A DNA stretch of 46,143 bases from Acidobacteriota bacterium (GTDB lineage: Bacteria; Acidobacteriota; Blastocatellia; RBC074), in the NCBI GenBank assembly GCA_018268995.1, contig JAFDVL010000116.1:1-46143 (forward strand), in the 5' to 3' direction. Below, piece after piece: positions 1 through 8,938 of the stretch. How positions within the stretch are numbered: position 1 is the first letter of the stretch; each line of letters opens with the position of its first letter. The notes beneath the pieces were generated by a model that was given only the letters and a program-made list of their open reading frames with translations, did no database searches and was not told where the DNA came from. Made by a program: the position numbers and the translations under genes.

Positions 1-30
1 CAATAGTGATGCGTTCGCCCTAGCATCCTG

Positions 31-2247
31 GTGGAACGTGTTTTTTCAACCGCGTATCTCTGGCACAATTATGGAAAATCTTCAATCGGGGCAAAGTCCG
101 ATTTGGAGAATGTGCCGATTGATCGCTTGCAAGAATTTTACAAGCGCTATTATCAGCCCGACAACGCGGTACTACTGATTGCTGGCAAGATTGACGAGGG
201 CAAAACCCTCGCGCTCGCAAATCAATATTTTGCCCCCATCCCGAAACCGACCCGCAAATTGCAAAAACTTTATACAGAAGACCCGACACAGGATGGTGAA
301 CGCGCTGTCACAGTGCGTCGTGTTGGCGACACACAATTAGTCGTCGCGGGGTATCACATCCCGGCAGGCTCGCACCCAGATGCCGCCCCAACTAGCTTGT
401 TGATGTTTATTCTGGCGGATACGCCTTCGGGCCGACTTCATAAAGCTTTGGTTGAATCTAAGAAGGCGAGCACAGTTTTTAACTTCCCATTCATTTTCGG
501 TGAGCCAAGCCTCTTGCTGGTCGGTGCCGAAGTACGACAGGAAGCTTCTCTCGACGCGGCCAAAGAGGGCCTGCTGCAAATCGTGGAAGAAATCAACAAA
601 ACGCCTATCACCAAGGATGAAGTCGAACGGGCGCGCGGGCAGTTGCTCAAACAAATCGAATTAAACCTGAACTCATCAGAGCAAGTGGGGCTTGAGTTGA
701 GTGAATGGATTGGAATGGGAGATTGGCGTCTACTCTTTCTCAATCGTGATCGCCTTCGCAAGACTTCGGTTGAAGATGTACAACGTGTCGCATCAACTTA
801 CCTGAAACAATCGAATCGCACGCTGGGATTGTTCGTTCCCACACAAAAACCGGATCGGGCAGAAATCCCGGCCACACCAGACATTCTGGCATTGGTGAAG
901 GATTACAAGGGTGATGCTGTGGTCGCAGCGGGTGAAGCGTTTGATCCGTCTCCGGCAAATATTGATTCAAGGACGGTGCGCGCGACAACTCCGGGTGGGA
1001 TCAAGACAGGATTTCTCACTAAAAAAACTCGCGGCAACACAGTCAACCTGCAAATGACGCTTCGGTTCGGCGACGAAAAGAGCTTAATGAACCGCGCCAC
1101 AGCTGGCTCTTTTGCTGGAGACCTGTTAATGCGCGGAACAAAAACGAAAACGCGTCAACAAATTCAAGATGCTTTTGATAAATTGAAGGCGCGCGTCGCT
1201 ATTGGTGGCAGTCCAACTTCAGCCAATGTCAGTCTCGAAACAATTCGTGAAAACTTACCTGCGGCGATGAATCTGGTCGCCGAGGTTTTACGCGAACCGT
1301 CGTTTCCGGCAACTGAATTTGACCAACTCAAACAGGAGCAGCTGGCCAGCATTGAGCAACAACGGAGTGAACCGCAATCACTGGCACTTGTTGCGCTCCA
1401 ACGACATCTCTCACCTTATCCAAAGGGACACGTCAATTATGTTTCCACACCGGATGAAGATGTAGCAGAAATCAATTCGCTGAAGCTTGATGAAGTAAAG
1501 AATTTCTACGCGGATTTCTATGGCGCAGGAAATGGAGAATTAACGGTCATTGGCGACTTTGATGAGAAAGAAATAGCGCGCCTGACAAATGAATTATTCA
1601 GCGGATGGAAGAGCAAACAACCGTTCAGCCGGGTCGTCAGAACCTATAAAGATATTTCCCCGCTCAACAAATCGCTTGAAGCTCCCGACAAGGCAAATGC
1701 GTTCTTTATCGCAGGATTGAATCTGAATCTGCGGGACGATGATCCCGACTATCCCGCCCTGATTTTGGGTGATTATATGCTGGGAGGTGGTTTTCTTAAC
1801 TCCCGCCTGGCAACGCGCATCCGCCAAAAAGATGGATTGAGCTATGTTGTTGGCTCACAACTTTCAGCCAGTGCGTTGGATAAGTCAGGCAGTTTTCTAA
1901 CCTATGCGATTTATGCCCCACAAAATCGCGACAAGTTGGAGACCGCCTTCCAGGAGGAAATAGCCAGAACCCTAAAAGATGGATTTACCGAAGAGGAAAT
2001 TAAGGCAGCTAAGACAGGCTGGCTGCAATCCAGGCAGGTTTCTCGCGCACAGGATAACGAGCTGGCAGGAAAGCTAAACAATTACCTGTTTTTGAATCGC
2101 ACCTTCGCCTGGGATGCGGATTTAGAGACTAAAGTGAATAACCTCACGACTGAGCAGATTAATTCGGCTTTCCGTAAGTTTATTGATCCGAAAAAAATCA
2201 GCATTGTCAAAGCGGGTGATTTTGCGAAATCGGCCTCGGCTAAATAA
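31..2247 (+). CDS. M16 family zinc metalloprotease, 5' part missing
   Basis: Secreted or periplasmic two-half M16 peptidases normally run about 900 residues and carry HxxEH in the first half. The 738 residues seen here start after that motif: the opening stretch (AYLWHNYGKSSIG, then FYKRYYQPDNAVLLIAGK) is the part of M16 proteins that follows the catalytic helix. The C-terminal half is complete and has the RIRQKDGLSY segment, with the Arg and Tyr typical of the M16 C-terminal domain. The GTG at 31 is only the first possible start after in-frame stops at 4-9. A second frame over bases 2-21 reads NSDAFA, which would join well to SILVERVFS, so a one-base frameshift near 20 is possible. The alternative is a truncated gene or an in-frame start with no catalytic site. 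A rho-independent terminator follows. The family assignment is firm; the state of the 5' end is not. Confidence 0.85.
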   Translation: MERVFSTAYLWHNYGKSSIGAKSDLENVPIDRLQEFYKRYYQPDNAVLLIAGKIDEGKTLALANQYFAPIPKPTRKLQKLYTEDPTQDGERAVTVRRVGDTQLVVAGYHIPAGSHPDAAPTSLLMFILADTPSGRLHKALVESKKASTVFNFPFIFGEPSLLLVGAEVRQEASLDAAKEGLLQIVEEINKTPITKDEVERARGQLLKQIELNLNSSEQVGLELSEWIGMGDWRLLFLNRDRLRKTSVEDVQRVASTYLKQSNRTLGLFVPTQKPDRAEIPATPDILALVKDYKGDAVVAAGEAFDPSPANIDSRTVRATTPGGIKTGFLTKKTRGNTVNLQMTLRFGDEKSLMNRATAGSFAGDLLMRGTKTKTRQQIQDAFDKLKARVAIGGSPTSANVSLETIRENLPAAMNLVAEVLREPSFPATEFDQLKQEQLASIEQQRSEPQSLALVALQRHLSPYPKGHVNYVSTPDEDVAEINSLKLDEVKNFYADFYGAGNGELTVIGDFDEKEIARLTNELFSGWKSKQPFSRVVRTYKDISPLNKSLEAPDKANAFFIAGLNLNLRDDDPDYPALILGDYMLGGGFLNSRLATRIRQKDGLSYVVGSQLSASALDKSGSFLTYAIYAPQNRDKLETAFQEEIARTLKDGFTEEEIKAAKTGWLQSRQVSRAQDNELAGKLNNYLFLNRTFAWDADLETKVNNLTTEQINSAFRKFIDPKKISIVKAGDFAKSASAK

Positions 2248-2271
2248 TTCTGCTTAAACAATTCCCTTCCG

Positions 2272-2315
2272 TCCCGGCTTGTTTTTTTTTCATACAGGCC
2301 GGGATTTTTTCTTTT
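2272..2315 (+). terminator. Rho-independent terminator of the M16 peptidase gene
   Basis: TCCCGGCTTG (2272-2281) pairs with CAGGCCGGGA (2295-2304) with one G-T wobble, and the stem is followed by a T-rich run. It lies 25 bases after the M16 stop codon. Confidence 0.8.
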
Positions 2316-2430
2316 TCCAAGCCAGACATACCTTTATCATTTAGTTGCAATTCCCTTGTCACTCAAATTAACGAAAGTGAACTCCGCATAAGATCAAAGG
2401 AAATCGTAAACTGATTTTCAGGAGGGCAAT

Positions 2431-3027
2431 ATGGCGCTACCTCACTACAAACTACACACACCTGGCGATGCAATTGAGATGGCTCAAGCCTCATTCCCTG
2501 TGATTCTGGTTCCTGCTGACCCGCCCCGCAAAGTCGAACAGCTCAGAATCAAATTAAGATCGAAAAAGCTATTAACCTTTTTCGGGATTATTGCTGTTTT
2601 AGCTGGCGCGGCAATGCTATGGATTGCGCTTGAGCCACAGAACAAAGAACTCAATCTCAAACAGCTGATGATTCCAGCCAGCATTCTAGGTAGTTGCCTG
2701 CTTTTCTTTCTTCTGGCCGCACTGCTTGGTAAGAATAGTGCAACAGAGGAAATGGTTGACATCAGTGAAGAGCTGGTGAGCGAGTTAACGCAGAAGTCGC
2801 TCGCAGTGAAGAGCCAACCTATTTCACTAACGCCAGAGGTAACTGGCGAAGAAACTCTGACACTGACAGCCGTCCCAGGCACAGGAAAACCGTTCGAAGT
2901 TTATTTTGAAGAATGGTCAAGTGAACCGTACACAGAAATTATTGATGATTCGCTAATCGTTGAAATCTTCAATGATGAAATGATTGCCCCCGATCATTTG
3001 GTATTCAGCGTTCGCGCAACAGATTAA
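2431..3027 (+). CDS. Hypothetical membrane protein with two transmembrane helices
   Basis: I do not recognise this 198-residue protein. It has a basic stretch (KLRSKK), a hydrophobic helix at about residues 47-67, a short connector, a second helix at about 79-99, and then a roughly 100-residue acidic, probably soluble tail. The start is well supported by a strong AGGAGGG at 2420-2426, four bases before the ATG. The following gene encodes a protein of the same plan (basic segment, helical hairpin, polar tail), and the two are 65 bases apart on the same strand, so they are probably transcribed together. No catalytic motif is visible. It is likely an inner-membrane protein; its function is unknown. 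Confidence 0.7.
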   Translation: MALPHYKLHTPGDAIEMAQASFPVILVPADPPRKVEQLRIKLRSKKLLTFFGIIAVLAGAAMLWIALEPQNKELNLKQLMIPASILGSCLLFFLLAALLGKNSATEEMVDISEELVSELTQKSLAVKSQPISLTPEVTGEETLTLTAVPGTGKPFEVYFEEWSSEPYTEIIDDSLIVEIFNDEMIAPDHLVFSVRATD

Positions 3028-3092
3028 CTGCGCCCCAAACATTTTTGCCTTAACAACCCACAAAAGTTATTCGTGTCTTAATGGGAGTGATT

Positions 3093-3626
3093 ATGGCAAT
3101 GAATCCGATTCAACATCGAGGATTAGAGTCTAGCGATCTGAATGGGCATAAATATTTTCCAGTTTACTGCTCCGCTCTTGGTCGCCCCAAAAGGCGAAAA
3201 TCAATCTCCAGGCTCATCCGACGTCATCCAATCCTAGTATTGATTCTCATCGGACTTGTGATTGCAGGCGCTAATAGTTTTCGGGGATTTAGTGAATACT
3301 GGAATACTGAAATCCTTTTTACGTGGCGATGTGAGTTTCTGGCCGCAGCTCTTTTCGCTCTGACCATCCAACTGTTTCGCACATTTCGGCGCTGGGAAAA
3401 AGAACGAAGAAGATTGAGAAGACGCCGCGTCAAAGTTGATCGCAACGTAACGCTTTATCTTGATGACACTCAAAATCGAAATCACACCTCATCTGCCCAG
3501 ATGACAGAGCCAGAAACGATTCCGCTAATCATTGACTCCAATCCAAAGAAAGAAACCGTTTTAGCTGCTGGGATTGACAATGAAGATTCGTTCATCTTCA
3601 TCATCAATCCCAACGAACATCGCTAA
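3093..3626 (+). CDS. Hypothetical membrane protein with two transmembrane helices
   Basis: An unrecognised protein of 177 residues from the preferred start. The ATG at 3093 has GGGAG at 3083-3087 at good spacing; an in-frame ATG at 3081 lacks such a site. A very basic stretch (RPKRRKSISRLIRR) precedes a first hydrophobic helix, LVLILIGLVIAGANSF. A second helix around FLAAALFALTIQLF is followed by an extremely basic run (RRLRRRR) and a polar tail. The charge pattern suggests that both ends face the cytoplasm. The layout resembles the gene upstream, so the two may be distant relatives or partners. No function can be assigned. Confidence 0.65.
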   Translation: MAMNPIQHRGLESSDLNGHKYFPVYCSALGRPKRRKSISRLIRRHPILVLILIGLVIAGANSFRGFSEYWNTEILFTWRCEFLAAALFALTIQLFRTFRRWEKERRRLRRRRVKVDRNVTLYLDDTQNRNHTSSAQMTEPETIPLIIDSNPKKETVLAAGIDNEDSFIFIINPNEHR

Positions 3627-3634
3627 CCTGAGAT

Positions 3635-4318
3635 TTATTGCTTCAGAGTCGAAGAGGAACAGGATTCTTCCAATGGGCAAAGCTGACATTGCGGATTCCG
3701 TGCTTTACACAAAGCGCGACCGTGGGCAATGAGCAGATGAGATAAATCAATCCAATCTTTTTTTGGGGTAATTGCAATCAAATCCTTTTCGATTTTCTCT
3801 GGCTGCTCATTGGTTGTCAGCCCCAGGCGTTGCGACAGGCGTGAAACGTGTGTATCCACAACAATCCCTGACGCAATCCCGAACGCATTTCCTAAGACGA
3901 CATTCGCTGTTTTACGTGCCACACCTGGCAATGCCAGCAACTCCTCCATCGTGACAGGGACATTGCCGTCATACTGCTCGGCAATAATTTGACAGGCTCC
4001 CTGAATACTTTTTGCCTTATTGCGGTAAAACCCTGTCGAGTGAATGTCTCGTTCAAGCTCAGCCCGTTCGACATTAACGTAATCCAGCGCATTCCGATAT
4101 TTCCTGAACAAATCTGCGGTCACGATGTTTACGCGCTCATCCGTACATTGAGCGGATAAGATTGTGGCAATTAACAACTCCAGTGGATTCGTATGATTTA
4201 AGGCACAATGTGCATCAGGGTATGTCTTTCTGAGCACACGAATAATTCGTTTCATCTCTGTTTTTTGTGCTTCCATCGGCGTTTTCAACCTTCCCACCTT
4301 TCTTTCTTGCTGGTTCAT
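3635..4318 (-). CDS. nth: Endonuclease III (DNA glycosylase/AP lyase)
   Basis: Base excision repair enzyme that removes oxidised pyrimidines and cleaves the AP site. Counting from the ATG at 4318 (227 residues), the helix-hairpin-helix LPGVARKTANVVL carries the catalytic lysine K136, and VVDTHVSR holds the catalytic aspartate D155. The C-terminus has the [4Fe-4S] loop C-x6-C-x2-C-x5-C (C204, C211, C214, C220). The length fits the family once the weak N-terminal extension is ignored. Upstream in-frame codons back to 4393 would overlap the divergent ABC gene and are unlikely to be used; an ATG at 4276 is another possible start. The gene is divergent from the ABC exporter with about 50 bp between them, so the promoters must overlap. 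It converges on the small membrane-protein gene with an 8 bp gap. Confidence 0.95.
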   Translation of the reverse strand: MNQQERKVGRLKTPMEAQKTEMKRIIRVLRKTYPDAHCALNHTNPLELLIATILSAQCTDERVNIVTADLFRKYRNALDYVNVERAELERDIHSTGFYRNKAKSIQGACQIIAEQYDGNVPVTMEELLALPGVARKTANVVLGNAFGIASGIVVDTHVSRLSQRLGLTTNEQPEKIEKDLIAITPKKDWIDLSHLLIAHGRALCKARNPQCQLCPLEESCSSSTLKQ

Positions 4319-4367
4319 GGTGATCTGCAATAGAAATTGATAGAGTAAGCGACAGAAAGGATTATCT

Positions 4368-6206
4368 GTGGCAGAAAAGAAAAAGAAAATCAACTACTCG
4401 CAAGCCTGGAGCGAAGCAAAAGAACTAATTTGGCAATATCGGTATCGGCTCTTAATCGGTGCAGTTCTCATGCTGTTCAATCGGCTAACCGGCCTCATCC
4501 TGCCGACTTCATCCAAGTATGTGATTGATGAAGTAATCGTCAAACAACGTCACGAATTGCTGATCCCCTTAGCGTTTGTAGGAGGAGCGGCTACTGTTGC
4601 ACAGGCAATTTCTTCGTTTGCTTTATCACAAGTGCTTGGCGTAGCGGCACAACGTGCGATTACAGAAATGCGCAAACAAGTCATGGAACACGTAATGCGC
4701 TTGCCAATCCGATATTTTGATTCCATGCAAACAGGAAAATTGATTGCCCGCGTAATGAATGACGCTGAAGGCGTCCGCAATTTAGTAGGAACAGGGGTAG
4801 TCCAATTAGTTGGCGGCATCGTCACTGCCATTCTGGCCTTGTGCGTGCTGTTTTACCTTAACTGGCGGCTCACCTCGATTACGATTCTGGTACTAGCGAC
4901 CTTTGGTGGGGGGATGGCGTATGCGTTTAATCGCCTTCGCCCCTTATTCCGCGAACGAGGCGAGATTTATTCTGAAATCACGGGACGATTGGCCGAATCC
5001 ATTGGCGGCATTCGCACCGTCAAGGCTTACACCGCCGAAAAACGTGAAGAGTTGGTATTTTCGCGTGGTGTTCATCGGCTCTTGCGCAATGTAGCCAAAT
5101 CTATGACGGGGGTTTCGGCCACAATGGCGGCTTCGACAGTGATTGTAGGAGTCATCGGTGTGCTTATGATCCTGATCGGCGGCGGATCGGTTTTACGCGG
5201 AGAAATGACGCTCGGTGAATTGTTCATGTATGTGTTCTTTACTGGATTAGTCGCAATGCCCTTGATTGAGATTGCATCCATCGGAACGCAAATTACCGAG
5301 GCCTTTGCGGGACTTGATCGAATCAGCGAAATTCGTCGGATGGCGACAGAAGATCATGGAGATGAGGCGCGCGTATCACTTAATGAAATTAAAGGGGAAA
5401 TCGTTTTTGAAAACGTCAGCTTTGCATACGAGGAAAATGCCCCTGTGCTGAAAAACGTTTCGTTTCGCGCTCCGGCAGGCACAACCACTGCATTAGTAGG
5501 TTCCAGCGGATCGGGCAAAAGTACGTTAATCGGACTGGTCATGAATTTCAATCGCCCACAGCAAGGCCGAGTCCTGATTGATGAGAAAGATTTAGCGAAT
5601 ATCAAACTGCATGATTATCGCCAGCATTTGGGCGTAGTGATGCAGGATAATTTCCTCTTTGATGGCACGATCACGGACAACATTAAATTTGCCAATCCAC
5701 ACGCATCAAAAGAACAAATCATTACTGTCAGCCGCATTGCACACTGTGAGGAATTCATCGAGAGCTTTGAAAACAAATATGAAACTGTCATTGGCGAACG
5801 TGGGATAAAAGTCTCTGGCGGCCAGCGACAACGCCTCGCCATTGCACGCGCAATTTTGGCCGATCCCAAAATTCTGATCCTCGACGAGGCCACATCAAGT
5901 TTGGATAGCGAAAGCGAAGCCTTGATTCAAGACGGGCTTCGTTCTTTGCGAAAAGGCCGAACCACCTTCGTCATTGCCCATCGCTTATCAACAATTCGCA
6001 GCGCTGACCAAATCCTGGTTTTGGAAGGCGGCGAAATTGTGGAGCGAGGAACGCACGAGGAACTTATTGAATTGCAGGGTCGCTATCGCCAGTTATATGA
6101 CAAGCAGTACAAATTCGAGCGGGATCGCTTTATCAATCCGGGTGAGGATTTCACACCGGAGCCTGAAAAATTTGAACTACCCAAACCATCGCAAGCAAGA
6201 ATTTAA
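4368..6206 (+). CDS. ABC exporter, fused permease and ATPase (MsbA-like)
   Basis: A 612-residue half-transporter that should work as a homodimer in the inner membrane, exporting a lipid, peptide or drug at the cost of ATP. The first 320 or so residues form the six-helix type IV exporter domain, including the coupling segment RVMNDAEGVRN. The nucleotide-binding domain has Walker A GSSGSGKST (378-386), signature VSGGQRQR (about 480), Walker B ILILDEATSSLD (about 500) and H-loop AHRLST. The start is GTG at 4368, preceded by GAAAGG seven bases upstream. A DUF6526 gene begins 14 bases after the stop, so the two are probably one transcript. The substrate cannot be read from sequence. Confidence 0.93.
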   Translation: MAEKKKKINYSQAWSEAKELIWQYRYRLLIGAVLMLFNRLTGLILPTSSKYVIDEVIVKQRHELLIPLAFVGGAATVAQAISSFALSQVLGVAAQRAITEMRKQVMEHVMRLPIRYFDSMQTGKLIARVMNDAEGVRNLVGTGVVQLVGGIVTAILALCVLFYLNWRLTSITILVLATFGGGMAYAFNRLRPLFRERGEIYSEITGRLAESIGGIRTVKAYTAEKREELVFSRGVHRLLRNVAKSMTGVSATMAASTVIVGVIGVLMILIGGGSVLRGEMTLGELFMYVFFTGLVAMPLIEIASIGTQITEAFAGLDRISEIRRMATEDHGDEARVSLNEIKGEIVFENVSFAYEENAPVLKNVSFRAPAGTTTALVGSSGSGKSTLIGLVMNFNRPQQGRVLIDEKDLANIKLHDYRQHLGVVMQDNFLFDGTITDNIKFANPHASKEQIITVSRIAHCEEFIESFENKYETVIGERGIKVSGGQRQRLAIARAILADPKILILDEATSSLDSESEALIQDGLRSLRKGRTTFVIAHRLSTIRSADQILVLEGGEIVERGTHEELIELQGRYRQLYDKQYKFERDRFINPGEDFTPEPEKFELPKPSQARI

Positions 6207-6220
6207 TCTCGGAGAAACAA

Positions 6221-6658
6221 ATGCCCAATACCCCTCAAACCTATCAAAACCATGTTCGTTATCACGCACCATTTCATTTCGTGCTGGCACCGCTGGTTTT
6301 CATCAATCTGATCTGGTCAATTGTGTCGCTCTTCCTGCATTTTGGGACGGCGGAAATTAAAGATTTACTGGTCGCTATTTTACTATTGCTGATCGGCGTC
6401 CTATCGCGTACGAACGCACTGAAAGCGCAAGACCGCGTGATTCGGCTGGAAGAACAGTTACGCTATCAACGTATTCTTCCCACTGATCTTGTACAACGCG
6501 CATCGGCACTTTCGACCAGTCAGATCATTTCACTTCGTTTTGCGTCGGATGAAGAATTAGCGGGATTGATTCAGCAAACCCTGGACAGAAAATTTGCCAA
6601 GACAAAGGAAATCAAGGAGGCGATCAAGAATTGGCGGGGAGATTACCTGCGCGTCTAA
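6221..6658 (+). CDS. DUF6526-like membrane protein
   Basis: A 145-residue protein with two transmembrane helices near the N-terminus (about residues 20-40 and 48-63), followed by a charged cytoplasmic region with RVIRLEEQLRYQRILP and a helical tail. This arrangement matches the uncharacterised DUF6526 family as I remember it. The ATG is preceded by GGAG. It follows the ABC exporter gene by 14 bases and precedes a strong terminator, so it closes that transcription unit. No enzymatic motif is seen. A role as accessory to the exporter is possible, but only position supports it. Confidence 0.75.
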   Translation: MPNTPQTYQNHVRYHAPFHFVLAPLVFINLIWSIVSLFLHFGTAEIKDLLVAILLLLIGVLSRTNALKAQDRVIRLEEQLRYQRILPTDLVQRASALSTSQIISLRFASDEELAGLIQQTLDRKFAKTKEIKEAIKNWRGDYLRV

Positions 6659-6666
6659 ACGCAAAA

Positions 6667-6699
6667 GGGAGCCGCAAATATTGCGGCTCCCTTTTTTTT
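6667..6699 (+). terminator. Strong rho-independent terminator, probably bidirectional
   Basis: A perfect 11-bp stem, GGGAGCCGCAA (6667-6677) with TTGCGGCTCCC (6681-6691), has a three-base loop and eight T residues on the plus strand. AAAA before the stem gives a shorter T run for the convergent minus-strand gene ending at 6716. Confidence 0.92.
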
Positions 6700-6715
6700 C
6701 GCATCAACCAGTTTT

Positions 6716-7702
6716 TTAGCAAGCAGGAGTGAAAACAGGGATTGTGAGTGTTTTTGAGACTGTTGAGGTTTTATGTAAGGCCCGGATGCCGCTCCATTTG
6801 TTGCCCAGCGTTTTCGGCGTCATCAGTAATCCAACGCCACCGCCGATGAAGAACTTCATTGTGCCAACCTGACCAGCAGGAATCAGATAAGTCATTCCCA
6901 GCGGCACGCGCGGAACGCTGGCCGAAATCACCGCCGTAGCTTGGCAGCCTTCGTTCAGAATCTTGCTGAAGCTGCCGAAGGGCTTTTCATTTCCGTTGTA
7001 AATTTGTCCGATCCCAACCTGACCTGCACCTTTCGCACCACCTGACGTAATATCGCCCGTCATACCAATTGTGATGAGTTTCTGGCCAGTAGAATCATTT
7101 GTGCTTTGTAATTCGATAGCGAACTGTGAGGGCAGGAAGTCATAGCCACCCACAGCTGGTGCTGTTGTGTCTCCACCATTGAAATTCAAGGTTGCGGTTC
7201 CAAATCCACCAGAGGTCGCAGGATTGATCGTCGAAGGATCACCTTTTGACCAGAAGGCTTCTGCGCCGTAATTCCCCACATAATCGCCATCGGTTACCAG
7301 CGCATTTCCAATCAGTGAATTGGCCGTGATCGGATAGCCAGTCAAGCTATCAACAGCAACAGCCAACACCCAGCCAGTGACTTCAGGGTCAAGCTCTGAG
7401 GCCTTGAAAGCAATGCTTGCATTCGGAGTCAGGCAAACGAATTGGTCAGCCTGGTTACAGCTGCTACCATCCAACATAAACATATGGACGGTGACTGATC
7501 TTGGCCCGATGTTGCTGATTGAAACGCGAGTATCTCTGCGATCCTGTGCCCGTGAGGTGTAGTATGGATAAGCCAACAATGAACCGGCTTTCTGATCGCT
7601 GACGCGAACATCCAGAATATCCTGCCCGAAAGCAAAGGATGCAAAGGTGACGAGGAAAAATAAAGAAATGACAATGTGCGTGAATTTGCGAGAGGTAAAC
7701 AT
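6716..7702 (-). CDS. Secreted protein of unknown function
   Basis: A 328-residue protein with a clear Sec signal peptide (hydrophobic core VISLFFLVTFASFAFG, cut probably before QDILDV). The mature part is rich in Gly, Thr, Ser and Asn, has few charges, and contains beta-type stretches such as RVSISNIGPRSVTVHMFML. It has two or more cysteines, one of them at the very C-terminus (FTPAC). It looks like an extracellular or surface beta-rich protein. A good ribosome site, AAGGAG, lies nine bases before the ATG. It is monocistronic: convergent with the ABC/DUF6526 unit through a shared terminator and divergent from the Ycf48-like gene. No family with known activity was recognised. Confidence 0.75.
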   Translation of the reverse strand: MFTSRKFTHIVISLFFLVTFASFAFGQDILDVRVSDQKAGSLLAYPYYTSRAQDRRDTRVSISNIGPRSVTVHMFMLDGSSCNQADQFVCLTPNASIAFKASELDPEVTGWVLAVAVDSLTGYPITANSLIGNALVTDGDYVGNYGAEAFWSKGDPSTINPATSGGFGTATLNFNGGDTTAPAVGGYDFLPSQFAIELQSTNDSTGQKLITIGMTGDITSGGAKGAGQVGIGQIYNGNEKPFGSFSKILNEGCQATAVISASVPRVPLGMTYLIPAGQVGTMKFFIGGGVGLLMTPKTLGNKWSGIRALHKTSTVSKTLTIPVFTPAC

Positions 7703-7905
7703 TTGTGGAACTCCTTGAAAATCTCGAATTAAGTTTCGTTAGTATCTCGTTTTTGGGGGGCTGCCTAATGGATAGAAATAATGGCTGAACACTTCCAGAA
7801 AATTTCTAAAAAAAGTTGATCGCACCCCTGATTTTGTTGGGGATCAGTGAATTTAGGCCTATCATTTGTCACGAACCAAAAACTCTTAATGACAATTCTA
7901 TCGCT

Positions 7906-8925
7906 ATGAAACAAATTCGCTTCATTCCCCTTCTCTGCTGGCTGATTTGGAGCAGTCTGAGCTGCTTTGGACAGTGGCAACAACAAACAATTTCCACCGA
8001 TGCAAGCTTTCGCGGCCTGTGTGCGGTGAATGCACAGGTTGCCTGGGTCAGCGGAACCAAAGGAACCTTTGAGCGAACGATTGATGGTGGCAAAACCTGG
8101 GAAGTTGGCACTGTGCCTGACGCGGGTCAACTCGACTTTCGTGATGTCGAGGCGTTCAGCGAGACGACCGCCTATTTGCTCAGCATTGGGAAAGGAGAAA
8201 CATCAAGGATTTATAAGACGATAGATGGTGGCAAAACCTGGAAGTTGCAGTTCAAGAACCCGGAGCCAGAGGCGTTCTTTGATGCCTTTGCTTTCTGGGG
8301 CGAAAAAAATGGCATTGCGATGAGTGATCCGGTGAAAGGGCAATTCCACATCATCTCGACGGAGGACGGCGGAAACACATGGAAACCTGTTTGGGGAATT
8401 ACAATGCCTCCAGCATTAGCCAATGAAGGCGGATTTGCAGCCAGCGGAACGTGCTTGTTCACTTTTGGGCTGACAAACGTTTGGTTAGTATCTGGGGGAG
8501 CAAAATCAGCGAGGGTGTTTATGTCCTCGAATCGTGGCCGCAGTTGGACAGTTGCTGAGACTCCAATTCAGGCCGGGATCGAATCAGCGGGAATTTTCTC
8601 CATTGCTTTTCGTGATCTAAATAACGGCATCATTGTCGGCGGCGACTATCGCAAGCCCAACGACTCTGGCTTTACTGCCGCCACGACCAGCGATGGCGGA
8701 AAAATCTGGAAGGCCATCGAAAACAAATTACCGTTCCAGTCTGGCGTAGCCTGGTCAAACGGCAAATGGTTCACCGTGGGAACTGCCGGCTCGTTCAGTT
8801 CTTCAGATCACGGCACAACCTGGCAACAGATTGACAAAGAAAATTACAACAGCGTCAGCTTCACCAAATCTGGTGAAGGCTGGGCCGCTGGGCCAAATGG
8901 CCGCATTGCGAAATTCATCAAATAG
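7906..8925 (+). CDS. Secreted Ycf48-like beta-propeller protein
   Basis: A 339-residue protein starting at the ATG before KQIRFIP, with a signal peptide (about residues 1-22). Asp-box motifs recur at regular spacing: TIDGGKTWEVG, TIDGGKTWKLQ, EDGGNTWKPV, SNRGRSWTVA, TSDGGKIWKAI and SDHGTTWQQI. That makes a BNR/sialidase-type or photosystem II stability factor (Ycf48-like) propeller. In heterotrophic bacteria such proteins are secreted and usually of unknown role; there is nothing photosynthetic here. No strong ribosome site precedes the ATG, and in-frame codons exist further upstream. The next gene starts 13 bases after the stop, so the two are probably co-transcribed. Confidence 0.85.
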   Translation: MKQIRFIPLLCWLIWSSLSCFGQWQQQTISTDASFRGLCAVNAQVAWVSGTKGTFERTIDGGKTWEVGTVPDAGQLDFRDVEAFSETTAYLLSIGKGETSRIYKTIDGGKTWKLQFKNPEPEAFFDAFAFWGEKNGIAMSDPVKGQFHIISTEDGGNTWKPVWGITMPPALANEGGFAASGTCLFTFGLTNVWLVSGGAKSARVFMSSNRGRSWTVAETPIQAGIESAGIFSIAFRDLNNGIIVGGDYRKPNDSGFTAATTSDGGKIWKAIENKLPFQSGVAWSNGKWFTVGTAGSFSSSDHGTTWQQIDKENYNSVSFTKSGEGWAAGPNGRIAKFIK

Positions 8926-8938
8926 ACAAAGAAAACTC

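Noticed and set aside
7906..8925. Photosystem II assembly factor as evidence for a phototroph
   Set aside because: Ycf48-like Asp-box propellers are common in heterotrophs; no photosynthesis gene is present.
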